Shown in pieces: positions 1-11,466 of a stretch of DNA of 60,000 bases (position 1 is the first letter of the stretch; each line of letters starts with the position of its first letter). The position numbers and the translations under genes are program-made. The notes under the pieces were generated by a model, which was not told the origin of the DNA, did not search any database, and worked only from the letters and a program-made list of their open reading frames with translations. This DNA comes from Cryptomeria japonica. Its lineage: Eukaryota; Streptophyta; Pinopsida; Cupressales; Cupressaceae. The stretch is from positions 121,336,640 through 121,396,639 of the forward strand of contig NC_081410.1 of assembly GCF_030272615.1 (NCBI RefSeq). Direction: 5' to 3'.

Positions 1-2330
1 AAAATCAAGGTGTATGATTGCTATCCACAACTTAGACATCCATCGAAACAACACCACAGGAGGGTGAATGATGCATTCACTATGCATGTCACGAGGCAAT
101 TCCGAGGTGGATCACAACAAAGACTTTCTCTAGAGGCACAAGCTTTAGTAGAGCAATATGGTGCGTGGTTCATCCAGTTCCCAAAATTCACCTACATCAG
201 AGTTCAAGGATCTCCCGTTCCTCCCTACATGTTGCCACGATACCCAACAGATAGAGTGGTGTTACTCGAGGTGGTAAGACAATTATTGGCATATGTCAAA
301 GCGTATAGACATAAGCATGGAGCGGGCATTCCTTTTCCCATCACACTCGGAGATTCCATTGAGTCATGCCCATCTATTTATGCAGTTGAAGATGCTGAGC
401 GGGAGTTAGCACTTCATTCACTCAAGTTATTCACAATGAGAGAACGCTTTGATCCATATGGCAAAGTAAAAGAACTTTTGGGGAGAAATAATAGGACATC
501 GATGGCATCTAGAAGACTATTGGGTGAATATTCCAAATGATATAGAGGTGAAGAAGAAGATGTATTCTAGACTACCCCTCAGTTTCATCAGGGAAGGCAG
601 ATTATTCCAAGTAGCCGATCAAGTTTAAGACAATGGTAAATATCTCCAGGGAGCATATGCCAAAGAAGATAAGGATATCAAATTCAAATGGGCAGATTTA
701 GAGATTGAAGATTTGAAGGTATTAATGAAACTAGTCTTGGAATACACTCGCATATGGGTAGACGTGCAACACCAAAACTTGAAGGAGCAAAACATAACAC
801 CAACATTCCACTTAAAAGAAAGAACAAAAGAAGATGAAGCTAGTGCAAGTGGTAGCGCACCCCAACCATCTCATTCAAAAGGATCAAAGAGGAAGGAAGA
901 TCATGGTGAGAAGGAACCTATAAAGAAGAAACATAAGTCAAGTGTGGATCATCCCCCCTAACCAAAAGAGCAAAGGATGGAAAAGGAATTGAGTCAAGGA
1001 GCCAATGAATCAACTGAATGTACAGTTCACAATACAAAAGGCAAAGAGAAAGCATCTCAAGAACAAGAAGACTTCACTCGTCTCATTCAGGAGATTGAAG
1101 ATGGCGGTGAGGATGATGATGAAGCTACTTCACCACCTAGAGATGAGCAAACGATTGAAGGAGCACAAATTGAAGAAGGGAGATCTTCTATCCCAGAATG
1201 GCTAAAAGAAAGGCTAGCTCAAGAAGTGACAGTGACAGAAGAAGAAGAACTAACATATGACATAGCAAGCCTTCTAAGTCAAACTCGAGAGGTCACCGAG
1301 AAGAAGAAAGCTACGAAGATGTCAAAGGTAATTCGAGATGATTCAGGATCAAGAAAGTTACAGATAGCTACTCCAAGAGTTGAAAAGTATGAAGGAGAGA
1401 TTACAGCTGATAAGTATGATATGGAGACCATTGACTTGGGTCCACTCACATCCGAGCAAGCTATTGGTGATGTGACTGATTCAGTGAAGGCCGTCAATGA
1501 TATGTTGAGAGCTGAAATAGAGAAGAATAGAAAATTGGAAAAGGAGATAAATGCATGGAGGAACTACGTTCAGCAATTTCAGCAGCCTTTGACACATCAA
1601 AGTCCAGTAGCTACACCACCGCCCTTGCTTCCTGTAGGATCAGTAGATCATATGGAGAAAATGAGGAATTCAACACAATTGATGGATGCATGGATAGAAG
1701 ATTTATATACTAGAGTGAGTAAGTTCATGAAACGCATCATGCAAACACTTGATATAGTTATAAGAGTCCTTGGGAGAACTCATGTGCTCATAGAGGCTTC
1801 CGAAGCATTCACTCATGCTAGAGATGTTATCATCCCAGTGCTTCAAGTAATAAGGAAGACACCAAGAGAGATCTTATCCAGGGAAAAAGTAAGAAAAGAA
1901 CGAACAACGCCCAATCTTCTGCAATGGAGTAGCTTGCTTCACACAAAGAGGATTATCTTCAAAGAAATTGGAAATGGATGTGGGCAAGTTCAAGATGAAA
2001 TTCATCAAATCCATGATAAGATAGTAGGAGTAGCGTAGGATGTCTTGAGGAGAAAGATTGATCCAAGGACAGTCATAGAATCCAAAGAATTGCAAGAAAG
2101 AATAAAGATTATCTTCTACGGCGAAGATGGTATGGTAACCAAGGAGCAAATGAATGATATTCTCGGGTTTGTAGTTTTGACAAGCAAGATTCAAGAGTTC
2201 GAACCTGAATGGGAAGATGCCATCGTCAAGGCTTTCAACGAAGTCATGCACATGGAAGAGCAGCTCAAGTCTCCACCAGAGATCCCGATGAAGGAGATAG
2301 AGGAGATGGTGACTAGATTCATTGAATATG
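1..2330 (+). mobile_element. Giant LTR copy A, 5' segment (continues at 5433-6549)
   Basis: This is the left part of a long terminal repeat whose start lies outside the window. It is recognised by its match to the complete 5.5-kb LTR at 6736-12260: the same protein remnant, the same order of segments, and the same 3' part resuming at 5433. A 3.1-kb LTR of the same family was inserted at 2331. The 5-bp target duplication ATATG is present at 2326-2330 and 5428-5432. By comparison with the complete copy, about 2 kb of its 5' end is missing at the window edge. No reverse transcriptase or integrase is visible in it. Confidence 0.8.
10..2330 (+). pseudogene. Broken ORF of unknown protein carried inside LTR copy A
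   Basis: I do not recognise this protein. It begins in frame at position 10, shifts frame between 540 and 713, then runs in one frame to the insertion at 2331 with stops at 959-961 and 2036-2038. The N-terminal part has a compact conserved block (GAWFIQFPKF, then YIRVQG, then LPRYP, then EVxRQL) shared with the copy at 8159-11350. A basic stretch near 890-940 (KRKED, IKKKHK) looks like a nuclear localisation signal. Next comes a strongly acidic linker (1080-1160), a charged helical region with coiled-coil character (about 1500-1570), and a helical C-terminus. The nested LTR cuts it a few codons before its end: after 5432 the same frame would meet a stop within about ten codons. It could be a Gag-like or captured host protein; neither is shown. 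Confidence 0.6.
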
Positions 2331-3200
2331 TGTTGACGTGTATTTTGTACACTATCAAACACAAAATAAAATACCCAAGGGTACCTTATCCTCTCTTGAA
2401 TAAAGCCTCTGATTGCTGAAGATATCGCGAAAAGGATCAATCAGGGTGACTTCAAGGTTCTTGTATGTAGGATCTCTACGTGTGGATAAGCTCTCTGTGG
2501 TATGATGTGATTTGCTGGAATCACAAGGGGACTTACATTTGATGATTGAACGTCTGATCTGCTTTGAATATTGCTGGAACACAGGATCTTACTAGCTTTA
2601 AAAAAAAAAAGAAGAAAAAAGACGAGGACGAGGAGAGGATCTAATCCTAATACTAAGAATGTAGGAGCAATGAATGATCTTTGATGAAATTCTAACTAAG
2701 TCTTGTTTTGACATCGCTGGACCATCTCCACAAGGTTAGTGCGATCTTCGAAGGAAAGCTTTATAATGTTCAAATCATCACTGCAGGCATAGACACCATC
2801 AGGTTGATGCATATCAATGAAGAAGCGACAACTGAAGTTAAGCTTAAGCTGAATGATTCCAGTTGACTACACAAGGCAAGTCTGCAATCAACAAACTGCT
2901 AGTAGTATGGATATACGAATTCCACCATCAATCAAGCACATTTCTTCCACTTATCTAATAACATGAAATCAAATATGTGAAGTATAAAGACCATGCAAAT
3001 TGTCGAATCGACCCATAAATTTCACCATTTCTTCAATGAAGTTACAAGTCTTTTACAACAACATCTTGGCAACAATCTTTGCCTTCTCTCTCTACTCTAC
3101 TCTAATTGCTATTCTATCAACTAGCTAATCACCTTCTAACTACTCTATCTGTCTTCTAACTGCTTCCAACTATTTCCTTTACAAAATGAAGAGCCGGGGC

Positions 3201-3289
3201 TTATATAGTGCCCACAATACAATTCGATGGCTAAGATCAATTTGAGATCAATGGCCAAGATTCAATAATGAAAACCCTAATTAGGGTTT
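3201..3289 (-). promoter_or_regulatory. LTR A' core promoter: telobox palindrome and TATA box
   Basis: On the - strand AAACCCTAATTAGGGTTT (3272-3289) is a perfect 18-bp palindrome made of two facing AAACCCTA teloboxes. A TATATAA box lies about 65 bp downstream (3201-3207). The same arrangement occurs in LTR copies A (5608-5696) and B (11418-11466), so it is a conserved part of the LTR promoter rather than stray telomere sequence. Confidence 0.7.
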
Positions 3290-4657
3290 GTTACAACCAT
3301 TTCATAACATTTAATGCTTGACCAATGAAATAATTGTATTGCTTGGACACGTCCTCTCTGGAAAATTCGACCAATGGATAGCTGGGGTAGGTACATCGAA
3401 GTTTGTGCTACCTTCTATGAGTTAGGTACATTGAATCTGGACATTGTTGAGGTGGACCAATTTGACTGGAGGAGTGATGACTGGGATGCCACCTCATTTG
3501 ACATTTGGTTGATACTCAATTTGGTAATGTTGAGAAGTTAGCTTTAATTAATTCTTCTAGAACTATTTGCTTCTTCAACGAACCCTTTGCTCTGACTTCT
3601 TGTGTCCTTGATTTGCAGGATGATGATGTACCTCGCCTTGTAATGCTGGATTGGAAGAGGTCGCCCTTGTTGATGTTAGATCAAAGAGGGTCGTCCTTGT
3701 CGATGCTAGACTGGAGGTCGCCCTTGTCCTTGCTTGATCTTACAACTCCGGGATCTCCATTTGATGCCTACACAAAATATTAAAGTTAGTCTTTTGAGCA
3801 TCAAACCTCAAAGCATGAAATTTAAGACCTTTCAAAGGTAAAACTTAAGATATTAGTTTGAAAAAAGTCATGATAAATCAAGAACTACACATTTTCAAAT
3901 TAATAATGAATGGAATTTGGATCTTCAAGACTTAGACTTTACAAAATTGCAATGGGATCATAATAAGTCTTGAATAAGAACTTCAAAAAATGATTCTTCA
4001 TACCTTCCCTTTGAGTATTTAAGTACAAAACCTTGAAAAATGAAGGAAGAGGACCGGATTTTGTTGGGCAAGATTTATAGTCCTTCCTTGGATGAAGTAC
4101 GCCTCCTCTAGTTTGAAAAAGAATAAACTCCACTAGCCTCTTCAAAATCTGGAAATTCGCCTTCAAATGTCTTCAAAAAATCTGGAAATTATCCTCCAAT
4201 CTAGCAAGAAATTCGCCTCTCCAATAGCCTTCAAGATGAATTTCGCCCTCCTTAGTCTCCACACTTTCGCACTTTAGAAGGGATGAATGAATGATTTGAA
4301 CTTGAAACAATGCCCCCCCTATTATATAGAGCACTCACCTTCTTTCCTCCAAGAGGCCGACCTAGCAAATAAGCCTTAAAATAAAATATAAAAAACACTA
4401 AGAAGAAGGCCGACTTGATAAATAAAGACAAAATAATGCCTTGTGCGCTCAACTTTTAATTTTTTATTTCACAAAAATTAATTTTAAATGCCTTTATAAT
4501 GGAAATTCAATTTTTTGAGGCCCAAAATTAATTTATTAAATGCCAATTTAATTAATTTTTTCAAATATTCCAAAGTTAGCAATTTGGCATCTAATGCGAT
4601 TTGGAGGATATTAACGCCCAAATATGGTAAAAATAATGAATGCCATTAACTTCGCTT

Positions 4658-5035
4658 TGGTCCCTTGGAGAGGGACAGGAGCACTTTTCCCTGTAACCTC
4701 TTCAAAATTCACCATTTTTGTGCCTTCAAAATCTTCAAAAGTATCAAGTCATGTCCAATTATCATTCCGGAAGACCCTGCACAAAACAAAATAGAAAAGT
4801 CAGTGACAAATATGCATAAAATAACATTTGTGCTCTGGTCCCTTGGAGAGGGACAGGAGCACTTTTGTCCTTTCTGGCTATAATATTTAAAATTTAGGTC
4901 TCCAATCATTTCACAAGGCAGAATTAGGTCATCTTCAAGGCCAGGAATTAGTTAGCAAGCTCTTGCAAAACAAGAAATTGCACTTAGAATGAAATTCGCC
5001 CTGGGCCTCCAGTGAAGGACAGGAGCACTTTCTCT
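4658..5035 (+). repeat. Three dispersed copies of a hairpin motif in U3 of A'
   Basis: The motif GGTCCCTTGGAGAGGGAC followed by AGGAGCACTTT occurs at about 4659-4688 and 4837-4866, with a weaker copy at about 5002-5032. GTCCCTT and GAGAGGGAC can pair as a short hairpin. Spacing is about 178 and 165 bp, which suggests old tandem units inside the U3. Confidence 0.65.
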
Positions 5036-5432
5036 GTTTCAGGCATCATCTTGCCTCCAAAAATTGATCAAAATTTACCTAGGCAAGAATATACAATTTC
5101 ATCTTCAAAATGCTAACACTTAGACAAAATTTGAATTTTACCCCAAAAAATTCCCGAATCTAGACCTAACCTGGGACATATCTGACTTCTTGACAGACTC
5201 ACCTTATCGACTCAATCTCAATCCTCGGGAGGACGCTTAATAACTTTCAAAATTTGACTGGACTCAGCTTGAAAAATATCCAAAAGAAACCCCTAAGGTT
5301 TAGCCCTAGCCCAGACAAACAACTCACTCATTCAAAACCCTAAAAGCAGAGAGAAGAACATGCAAAACAAAAGCGAAAAGAGGGGGTCCCCATTTTAAAC
5401 GGGGCGATGTGTGAAAACGTCACAACAATATG

Positions 5433-6549
5433 CTAGGAAGGAACTTGAGAAAGGGAACTAGATTCTAGATGATAGTTTATTATGATCTCATGTGGCGTGT
5501 TGCGTTCCTATTGGAGGATGCTTCCTCGATTTTCGTGCTAACTCATGCTATTTTTCTATTGGCTGATTCATGGTGATATTTATCTGGATAGGGTTTTCAT
5601 TTATGTCAAACCCTAATTAGGGTTTAGGTGGCAAGATCTTGGCCCTTGATCTCCATTTGATCTCGACCCTTAATTGTATTTAGAAGCTCTATATAAGCTC
5701 CACTCATTTTCATTTGTAAGGTTAATAGGAATAAGAATAAGAAGGATAGTGATAGAAGAGAGAGTAATAGTGGCAAGAGAAAGACTTGAAGAATTGTTGT
5801 TGTTTAGCTATTGGATTAATGAAACATTGAAGTTATGGTGTTTTTGCTCAATCCTTGAAGCTCATTGCATGGTTCTTCTATCTTCTCAAGCTAAATCTTT
5901 TGATGATAGTTTTAGCATTAGATTTCATGATGGATTGCTACATTTGATATATTGTGAAGCTTGTTATCCATACCACTAGCTTTCTTGCTGATTGTAAGCG
6001 AGCCTTGTGTGGTCAACTGGAACATTTAAAAGTGTTTAAGTTCGATTATTGTTTGATCATCGATATGCATTAAATTGATGGTGTCTATGGTTGGCAGTGA
6101 TTTGTTTAAAAATCTTCAAACATCCTTAGAAGATTGCACTAGTTTTAGTAGAGTTGTTCATGTATGGCGATGCTATAACTAGTTGAGTTTCACTTGTATT
6201 GTTTCTTCATCCATTCATGCTAGAGTAGCTTAGAATTCCCTCTAAACCCTCATCTTTTGCCCTTTGTTTTTGATAATCATTTAGTAGTATTAGGAAGAAA
6301 TCTCATTGTATACCATTTGCTAATCAATTATTGAATCTTTTTGAACCATAAATGCCCTTTGATGAAACAACAATTACAATGACCAACTAGGCTTATCCAC
6401 ACGTAGAGATCCTACATGCACGAACCTTGGAGTCTTTTCGGATGATCCTTAAGCCTAATCTTCAGCATCCAAAAGATTTTGTTCAAGAGAGGGTAAGATA
6501 CTTTGGAATTTTATTCTGAGTTTGCATGTGCCTAGTGAACACATCAACA
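5433..6549 (+). mobile_element. Giant LTR copy A, 3' segment (end of U3, R, U5)
   Basis: This continues copy A after the nested LTR. It aligns with 11300-12260 of copy B: end of the protein ORF, telobox palindrome (5608-5625), TATA box (5690-5696), then a transcribed region ending with GCTTATCCACACGTAG... and the terminus AACACATCAACA at 6549. The ORF at 5674-5979 starts in the TATA region and has no recognised counterpart, so I do not call it a gene. Bases 6550-6735 between this LTR and the next hold nothing I recognise. Confidence 0.8.
5608..5696 (+). promoter_or_regulatory. LTR A core promoter: telobox palindrome and TATA box
   Basis: AAACCCTAATTAGGGTTT at 5608-5625 is followed by TATATAA at 5690-5696, with 64 bp between them. 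This is the same layout as in A'. Confidence 0.7.
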
Positions 6550-8158
6550 ATTAGTACCAAAGAATATGTCCAATCCAATGATGAAACTTAAATCACAATA
6601 TGCTGATATAAATGTATTTCTACTTCAAATAGTATTACTAAAGATGCATCTAGCCGACAATATTGAATTGCTAACGTGAAATCCCTGGGTATTAAAGTAG
6701 CTACAAAACTTGATTTGATCTTCAAACTGGGCCAGTGTTGAGACCTTTCACACATCGCCCCATTATAGATGGGGACCCGCTCATTTTGCTCACCCGATCG
6801 TTTGCTTTAGGTCTCTTGGTAGTATCTTTGTGACTAACAATTTCAAGTGTTAAGGGGAATGTAAATAAACTAAACATCATCAAGTTTAGAGCGCCATCAA
6901 TTTTAGGGTCTCTATCCTACTGGTTCTGAAAGAAGAGGCTTGTGATCAAAAGTGTTTGAGAAGGTGAAATTTGACTAAGGGAAGTTTTTTCAAAAGGGCT
7001 TACTAGTGAAATTTGAGTGTTTTTCATAAACTTTCTATTTTTAGCAGTGTCTATTTTTAGCAGCATCTATTTTTAGAAAGTCTGTTTTTAGCAAATTTCT
7101 TTGTGTCTTCAATTGGCCTAATTTTGCATTTGGACAAACTTTCTATTTTTAGCAAACATGTGAACGTTGACTGTAAATGGAGCAAGTATCCAAATTCAAG
7201 TCCAGTAGGATGAAGATGAAATGTAGAGCCTAAAAGGAATAAGTGCAGAAGAAAAATCCTTCCTCCAAGCTAAACTGTGCCCATGAGGATAAAAATCTAA
7301 CGGAAGAGGAATTTGTCGAAATGAGAAAATCCTCCACAAGCCAAAAGTGTGCCTAGGAGTGCAAATTCTCCTCCTCCGAGGAATTTTCCACAAGAGCAAA
7401 ATCCTTCACCATGCCCAAAACCCACCCAAGGAAGATATGAAATGTGGAGTAATAAATAATTAATATTTTAATGCTTTTTTAATGATTTTGGATCTTGGAG
7501 TCCACACATGGAAAAAATTAATTAGTTTTTTTTTTGAACAAAATTGATTAACCCTAAATGAAATTGATTGTTTTCGCCTTTGGTCGACCAATAAGGCAGA
7601 GAGGTGCGAATTGAAGGGGCAAAATTACCTATAAAGGTAAGTTGGTAATTCATTTTAACCTCACAACTTGGAAATTCATAGCCAAAAGAGCAAGCGTGAC
7701 TTTGGAGAGGGGGGTAATTTGGAGAGAATTTAACCAAGGCGTTTTTTCTTCATTATTTTAATTTTGGAATTCTTTCCTAGCAAGATTAGTTATTTATTTA
7801 TATTTTTTGGAATTCCAGGTATGAAGTCATTCCAGCCAAAATCACGTTATAGGCTTGTTCATTTTTCCTTGCAGTCAAGAATTTTGAATTTATATTTTGT
7901 TAATCCTTGTGACGATAGATTAAACCATAGAATGGATTGATAAAATTTCCAAAAAAAAGGGAAATAATTTTAACATTATTTATCCTTGGAATTCCAGGAA
8001 ATTGAATGGTGGAAGTCAGGGTCGCAGTTGAGTCTAGACAGACACTGATCAAGAAGGAGATGAAAGGATTTCTTCCCGAGTCCAAAATCTAGTCAAAGTG
8101 GGAAAATGTTGGCGACATCAACTTTGAGACATTCAACTTAGAAGATTTCAGGCAAAGG

Positions 8159-11100
8159 ATGTTCGAGCATGATGGCATAGTTCTTTTTGCAGTGGCACGA
8201 ACAATGGTCCGGAGTGGAATCGTCCATGCAGTTGGATTTCCTCCTTCCATCGAATGTGCAAAACACTACAATCTAGAGAGAAGAATGATCGTAACTCCTG
8301 ACAACAAGTTACTGGCTAAACTCACTCTAGGATTGATCTCAAAGGCATTTGGAATCACCACATGCTGTTCCATGGACTATAAGAATAAAGAGAAAGCATT
8401 GAAGTTCTACCACAAAGGAGTAGATGAATGTGCAGCTATTGTTAACCGCAAGTGGAGGGAGAAGCCTAAGCTTAGTCATTCTAACCTACCAAAACAACTC
8501 ATCAGAATGGACTTCAGGTAGGAGTACAATGATCTGGTGGTCCCGATGAACAGACTCATGGGAAGTCAACATGCCTACGCCTATGAACCATGAATGTTCT
8601 TCTACATTGCAAAAGTTATACAGGGATTCAAAGCTTTAGACTGGTCCAGATTGATAAGTGACAACTTGGATGAGTAGCTGAGGAACTTGGAGCAAACTCG
8701 TTCTTTCTACTTGAGTTCATACTTAGTCTACTTGATCACCAAAGTTCAGATTTATGATGGACTCATATGCTAGGACTGATTGGACATGGTGAAGGAAAGT
8801 TCAAAGTATATGAATGCTTTTCTCAGTTCCAATTGACCAACGCCATTCATTACAGGAGAGTGAACGATGCATTTTCAATGCATATTGTTCCGAGTTTGCA
8901 ACGAGGTTTTTACAAGAGGATATCCTCAGAGGCTAGAAAATTGGTGGAAAAGAATGGTGCATGGTTCATTCAATTTCCCAAGTTCATATATATCAGAGTC
9001 CAAGGGTTTGATGGCAATCCTCTTTGGCTACCAAGGTACCCAATAGATAAAATAATCCTACCGGAGGTAACAAGACAATTGACAATATACAACAAAAATC
9101 ATAAGAAGAAGAAAAAGCAACGATTACAATTTCCCTTCATCATGGGAGATGCATATGAAGTTTGTTCATCACTTTCAGCAGCAGAAAGTCAGCTAAGGAG
9201 TTGCAGTTTTACGAGCTCACCACATACATAGCAAGGGCAAACTTTGATCCATATAACAAGATCAAGACAACATATGGATGGAGACATCGACATGGAGCAC
9301 ACTAGGAAGATTACTAGGCAAATGCTAGAGATGATTTTGAGATTAGAAAAAGAATGTATTCCAGACTGTCGCTGAAGTTAGTGCGAACATGTGAACTCTT
9401 CTCAGTGCTTGATCGGTTAGGAGAGGATGAAAATAGAGTGCACCCAGACTTTGAGAAGGAAAAGAACAAGCCCATTTTTCCACCAAATTGGACCAATCTA
9501 GAGATATCCGATCTCGGCGCTTTGACAAAACAAGTGACTAAAAGAACCAAGATTTGGTTTGATAGGCAGGTTAGCAAATTCCAGGCTCGAGGTACCCAAT
9601 TGACATATGATTTGATGGGCAATCCTAAATCACGAACCACTCAGGATGGAATTATTGAGGAAACACAGGATGATACAGATGAGCATGAACATGGCCAATA
9701 GGAAGATAATAGTCAAAGGAAAGGCAAGGAGATTGTCGAAAGTCCAAGTTCAAGGAATGCAAAGAAGCAAAATGCACCAAGTAAAGGACCAAACTCAAAG
9801 AAGTAGAAGATAGTGACACCTCAACCATCACCAAACAGCTCTCCAAGAATAGAAGAAGTAGACCTATTTATAGGAGAAAAGATATCTCCTCCCAGGAATG
9901 AAAGCCAAATGGAGATTGAGTCGTGTACCTAACAAGCAGAGTGGAAATGTTTCCATGGAACCTCTCCACCAAGAAAATGTTGAACACGAATCTTGTTAGG
10001 ATAAAGATTTGAACATCATGGATTTCTTTGATCAACATGATATGACAATAGAAGTGGAAGGCTTGGGGGACCCAAATTTTCCCTTTCCCAACGAAGATTT
10101 TCTTGAGGATGAAACTTTGATAGGACAAGAAGAGCAAATGGAAGTGCATAGTCAACCGTCAAAAGTACAAATGTGGCTAAAGGACCAAATGAGAAAAAAT
10201 CCAGGAGAGGATGGTAATCCGGCAGCAAAATTGGAAGAATTCCTTAGTCGGATAAACAAGCCAAAAGAAAAGAAGACAACCAAGAAGCTCTCCTAGATGA
10301 TAAGAGGAAAATTAGGATCAAGAATTCTACATGTTCTTCCTAGAGTAGACAAGACAAGGGATGAGATCACTTTAGGGGAGTATGATGTAACAGAGATTGG
10401 TTTAGGACCTACTTTAAGAGCCCAAGTCATTGGAGATTTTGACGATTCCACTCAAGCATTGAAACATCAAATCAAGAAATTGGAAGAAAATTACAAGCAA
10501 CCTGAAGATTGATCATAAAACCTTAGATGGATATGTGCAACGCCTAATGAAGCCAATTAGATAGGGAGATGAGACATTTGTTCCACCCATCGCCCCTGCA
10601 AGGGAATCAATTGAAGGCCTTGAAGAAATGAAGGTGATTGTTTAGAGAACTAAAGCTTGGTTGAAGAAAGTTCACAATGAGGCAGAAACATTCATTCAAG
10701 TCTTAGTGCAGATGTATAACAAGATTTTGGCCATCCTTAGTTTAATCCTAGATATTAATCATGCTTGGGAAGACACTCATATCTACCAAGACAAGACTAT
10801 TCCACGCCTAGGAGCATTGATGGAGATTCCTCAAGACACATTGATGGAAGGAGGAGTGATCAAGGAAAAGGAAGCATATGACTTCTCTAGATGGTATTGC
10901 ATTGTGATATCAGGAAAGGAAGCCTTCGAGAAATCAAATGAAGAATCAGCCTAGCTAAGGAAGATACTCAAAGAGAATCAGATGGAAATCCTCTGCTCAA
11001 TAGAGGCGTTGTTTATGCAAGAAATGGGAGATAAGGAGATGGCTACGGATAATTTGAAGAGCAAGGTCAAGGAACACCTTTTCATGGACATGAGTTCTTT

Positions 11101-11352
11101 CTCGGAGAGTCACTTGGATGACATTTCCATATTCATTGGTTTCATGAACAAGATTTAGGTACTCAAGCCAGCATGGGAGAAGATTCTCAGCCAATGTGAA
11201 AATGATACAACAGTCATGGTGTACAAGCATGAGATTGCGCCATGTGTATCCGTAGATGAACTCGAGATAGTGATGTCTAGGTTCATTGAATTTGCCAACA
11301 AAGAGAGAGAGAAGAGACACTTACTCTTAGATGATGAGTTGTTTGATGCTTA
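8159..11352 (+). pseudogene. Broken ORF of unknown protein inside U3 of LTR copy B
   Basis: This is a homologue of the remnant at 10-2330, read in pieces at 8159-8521, 8767-9231, 9354-9701, 10009-10512, 10661-10954 and onward to the stop near 11352, with at least five stops or frameshifts. I do not recognise the family. The N-terminal block (8159-8521) is missing from copy A only because of the window edge. Shared landmarks with copy A are GAWFIQFPKF, YIRVQG, LPRYP, KMYSRL, the acidic middle, a GLGP-containing segment (near 10400), and a helical C-terminus ending near FIEF. Lysine/glutamate-rich stretches suggest a coiled-coil or nucleic-acid-associated protein. The original protein was perhaps about 1000 residues. 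It lies wholly upstream of the LTR TATA box, so it was not made from the usual LTR transcript start in this LTR. Confidence 0.6.
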
Positions 11353-11417
11353 GTTGGCATCTAATTATTGGTTCCTTACTCTAGTTCTTTTTGCATAAAA
11401 GGTGGTCATCTACTTTG

Positions 11418-11466
11418 AAACCCTATTTAGGGTTTGCTCTCATTGCCTTTTGAAGTCCTATATAAA
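11418..11466 (+). promoter_or_regulatory. LTR B core promoter: telobox palindrome and TATA box
   Basis: AAACCCTATTTAGGGTTT (11418-11435) differs by one central base from the perfect palindrome in A and A'. TATATAAA follows at 11459-11466. The spacing to TATA is shorter (about 24 bp) than in the other two copies. Confidence 0.65.

Larger units (their letters stand above)
2331..5427 (-). mobile_element. Solo LTR A', 3.1 kb, nested in copy A
   Basis: The segment is bounded on the - strand by TGTTGTGACG at 5427 and CACGTCAACA at 2331, the TG...CA ends of an LTR, and is flanked by the perfect 5-bp duplication ATATG (2326-2330 and 5428-5432). No second LTR or internal region is present, so it is a solo LTR. 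On the - strand it has a TATA box (3201-3207), a palindromic telobox upstream of it (3272-3289), and a U5 end (revcomp of 2331-2500) that matches the ends of copies A and B. Its U3 lacks the protein gene seen in A and B and instead holds three copies of a hairpin motif (4658-5035). The ORF at 3505-3783 (+) is antisense to the LTR and shows no family resemblance. Confidence 0.88.

Noticed and set aside
3272-3289. Interstitial telomere repeat
   Set aside because: There is only one unit in each direction, and the same palindrome recurs at a fixed place next to the TATA box of each LTR.
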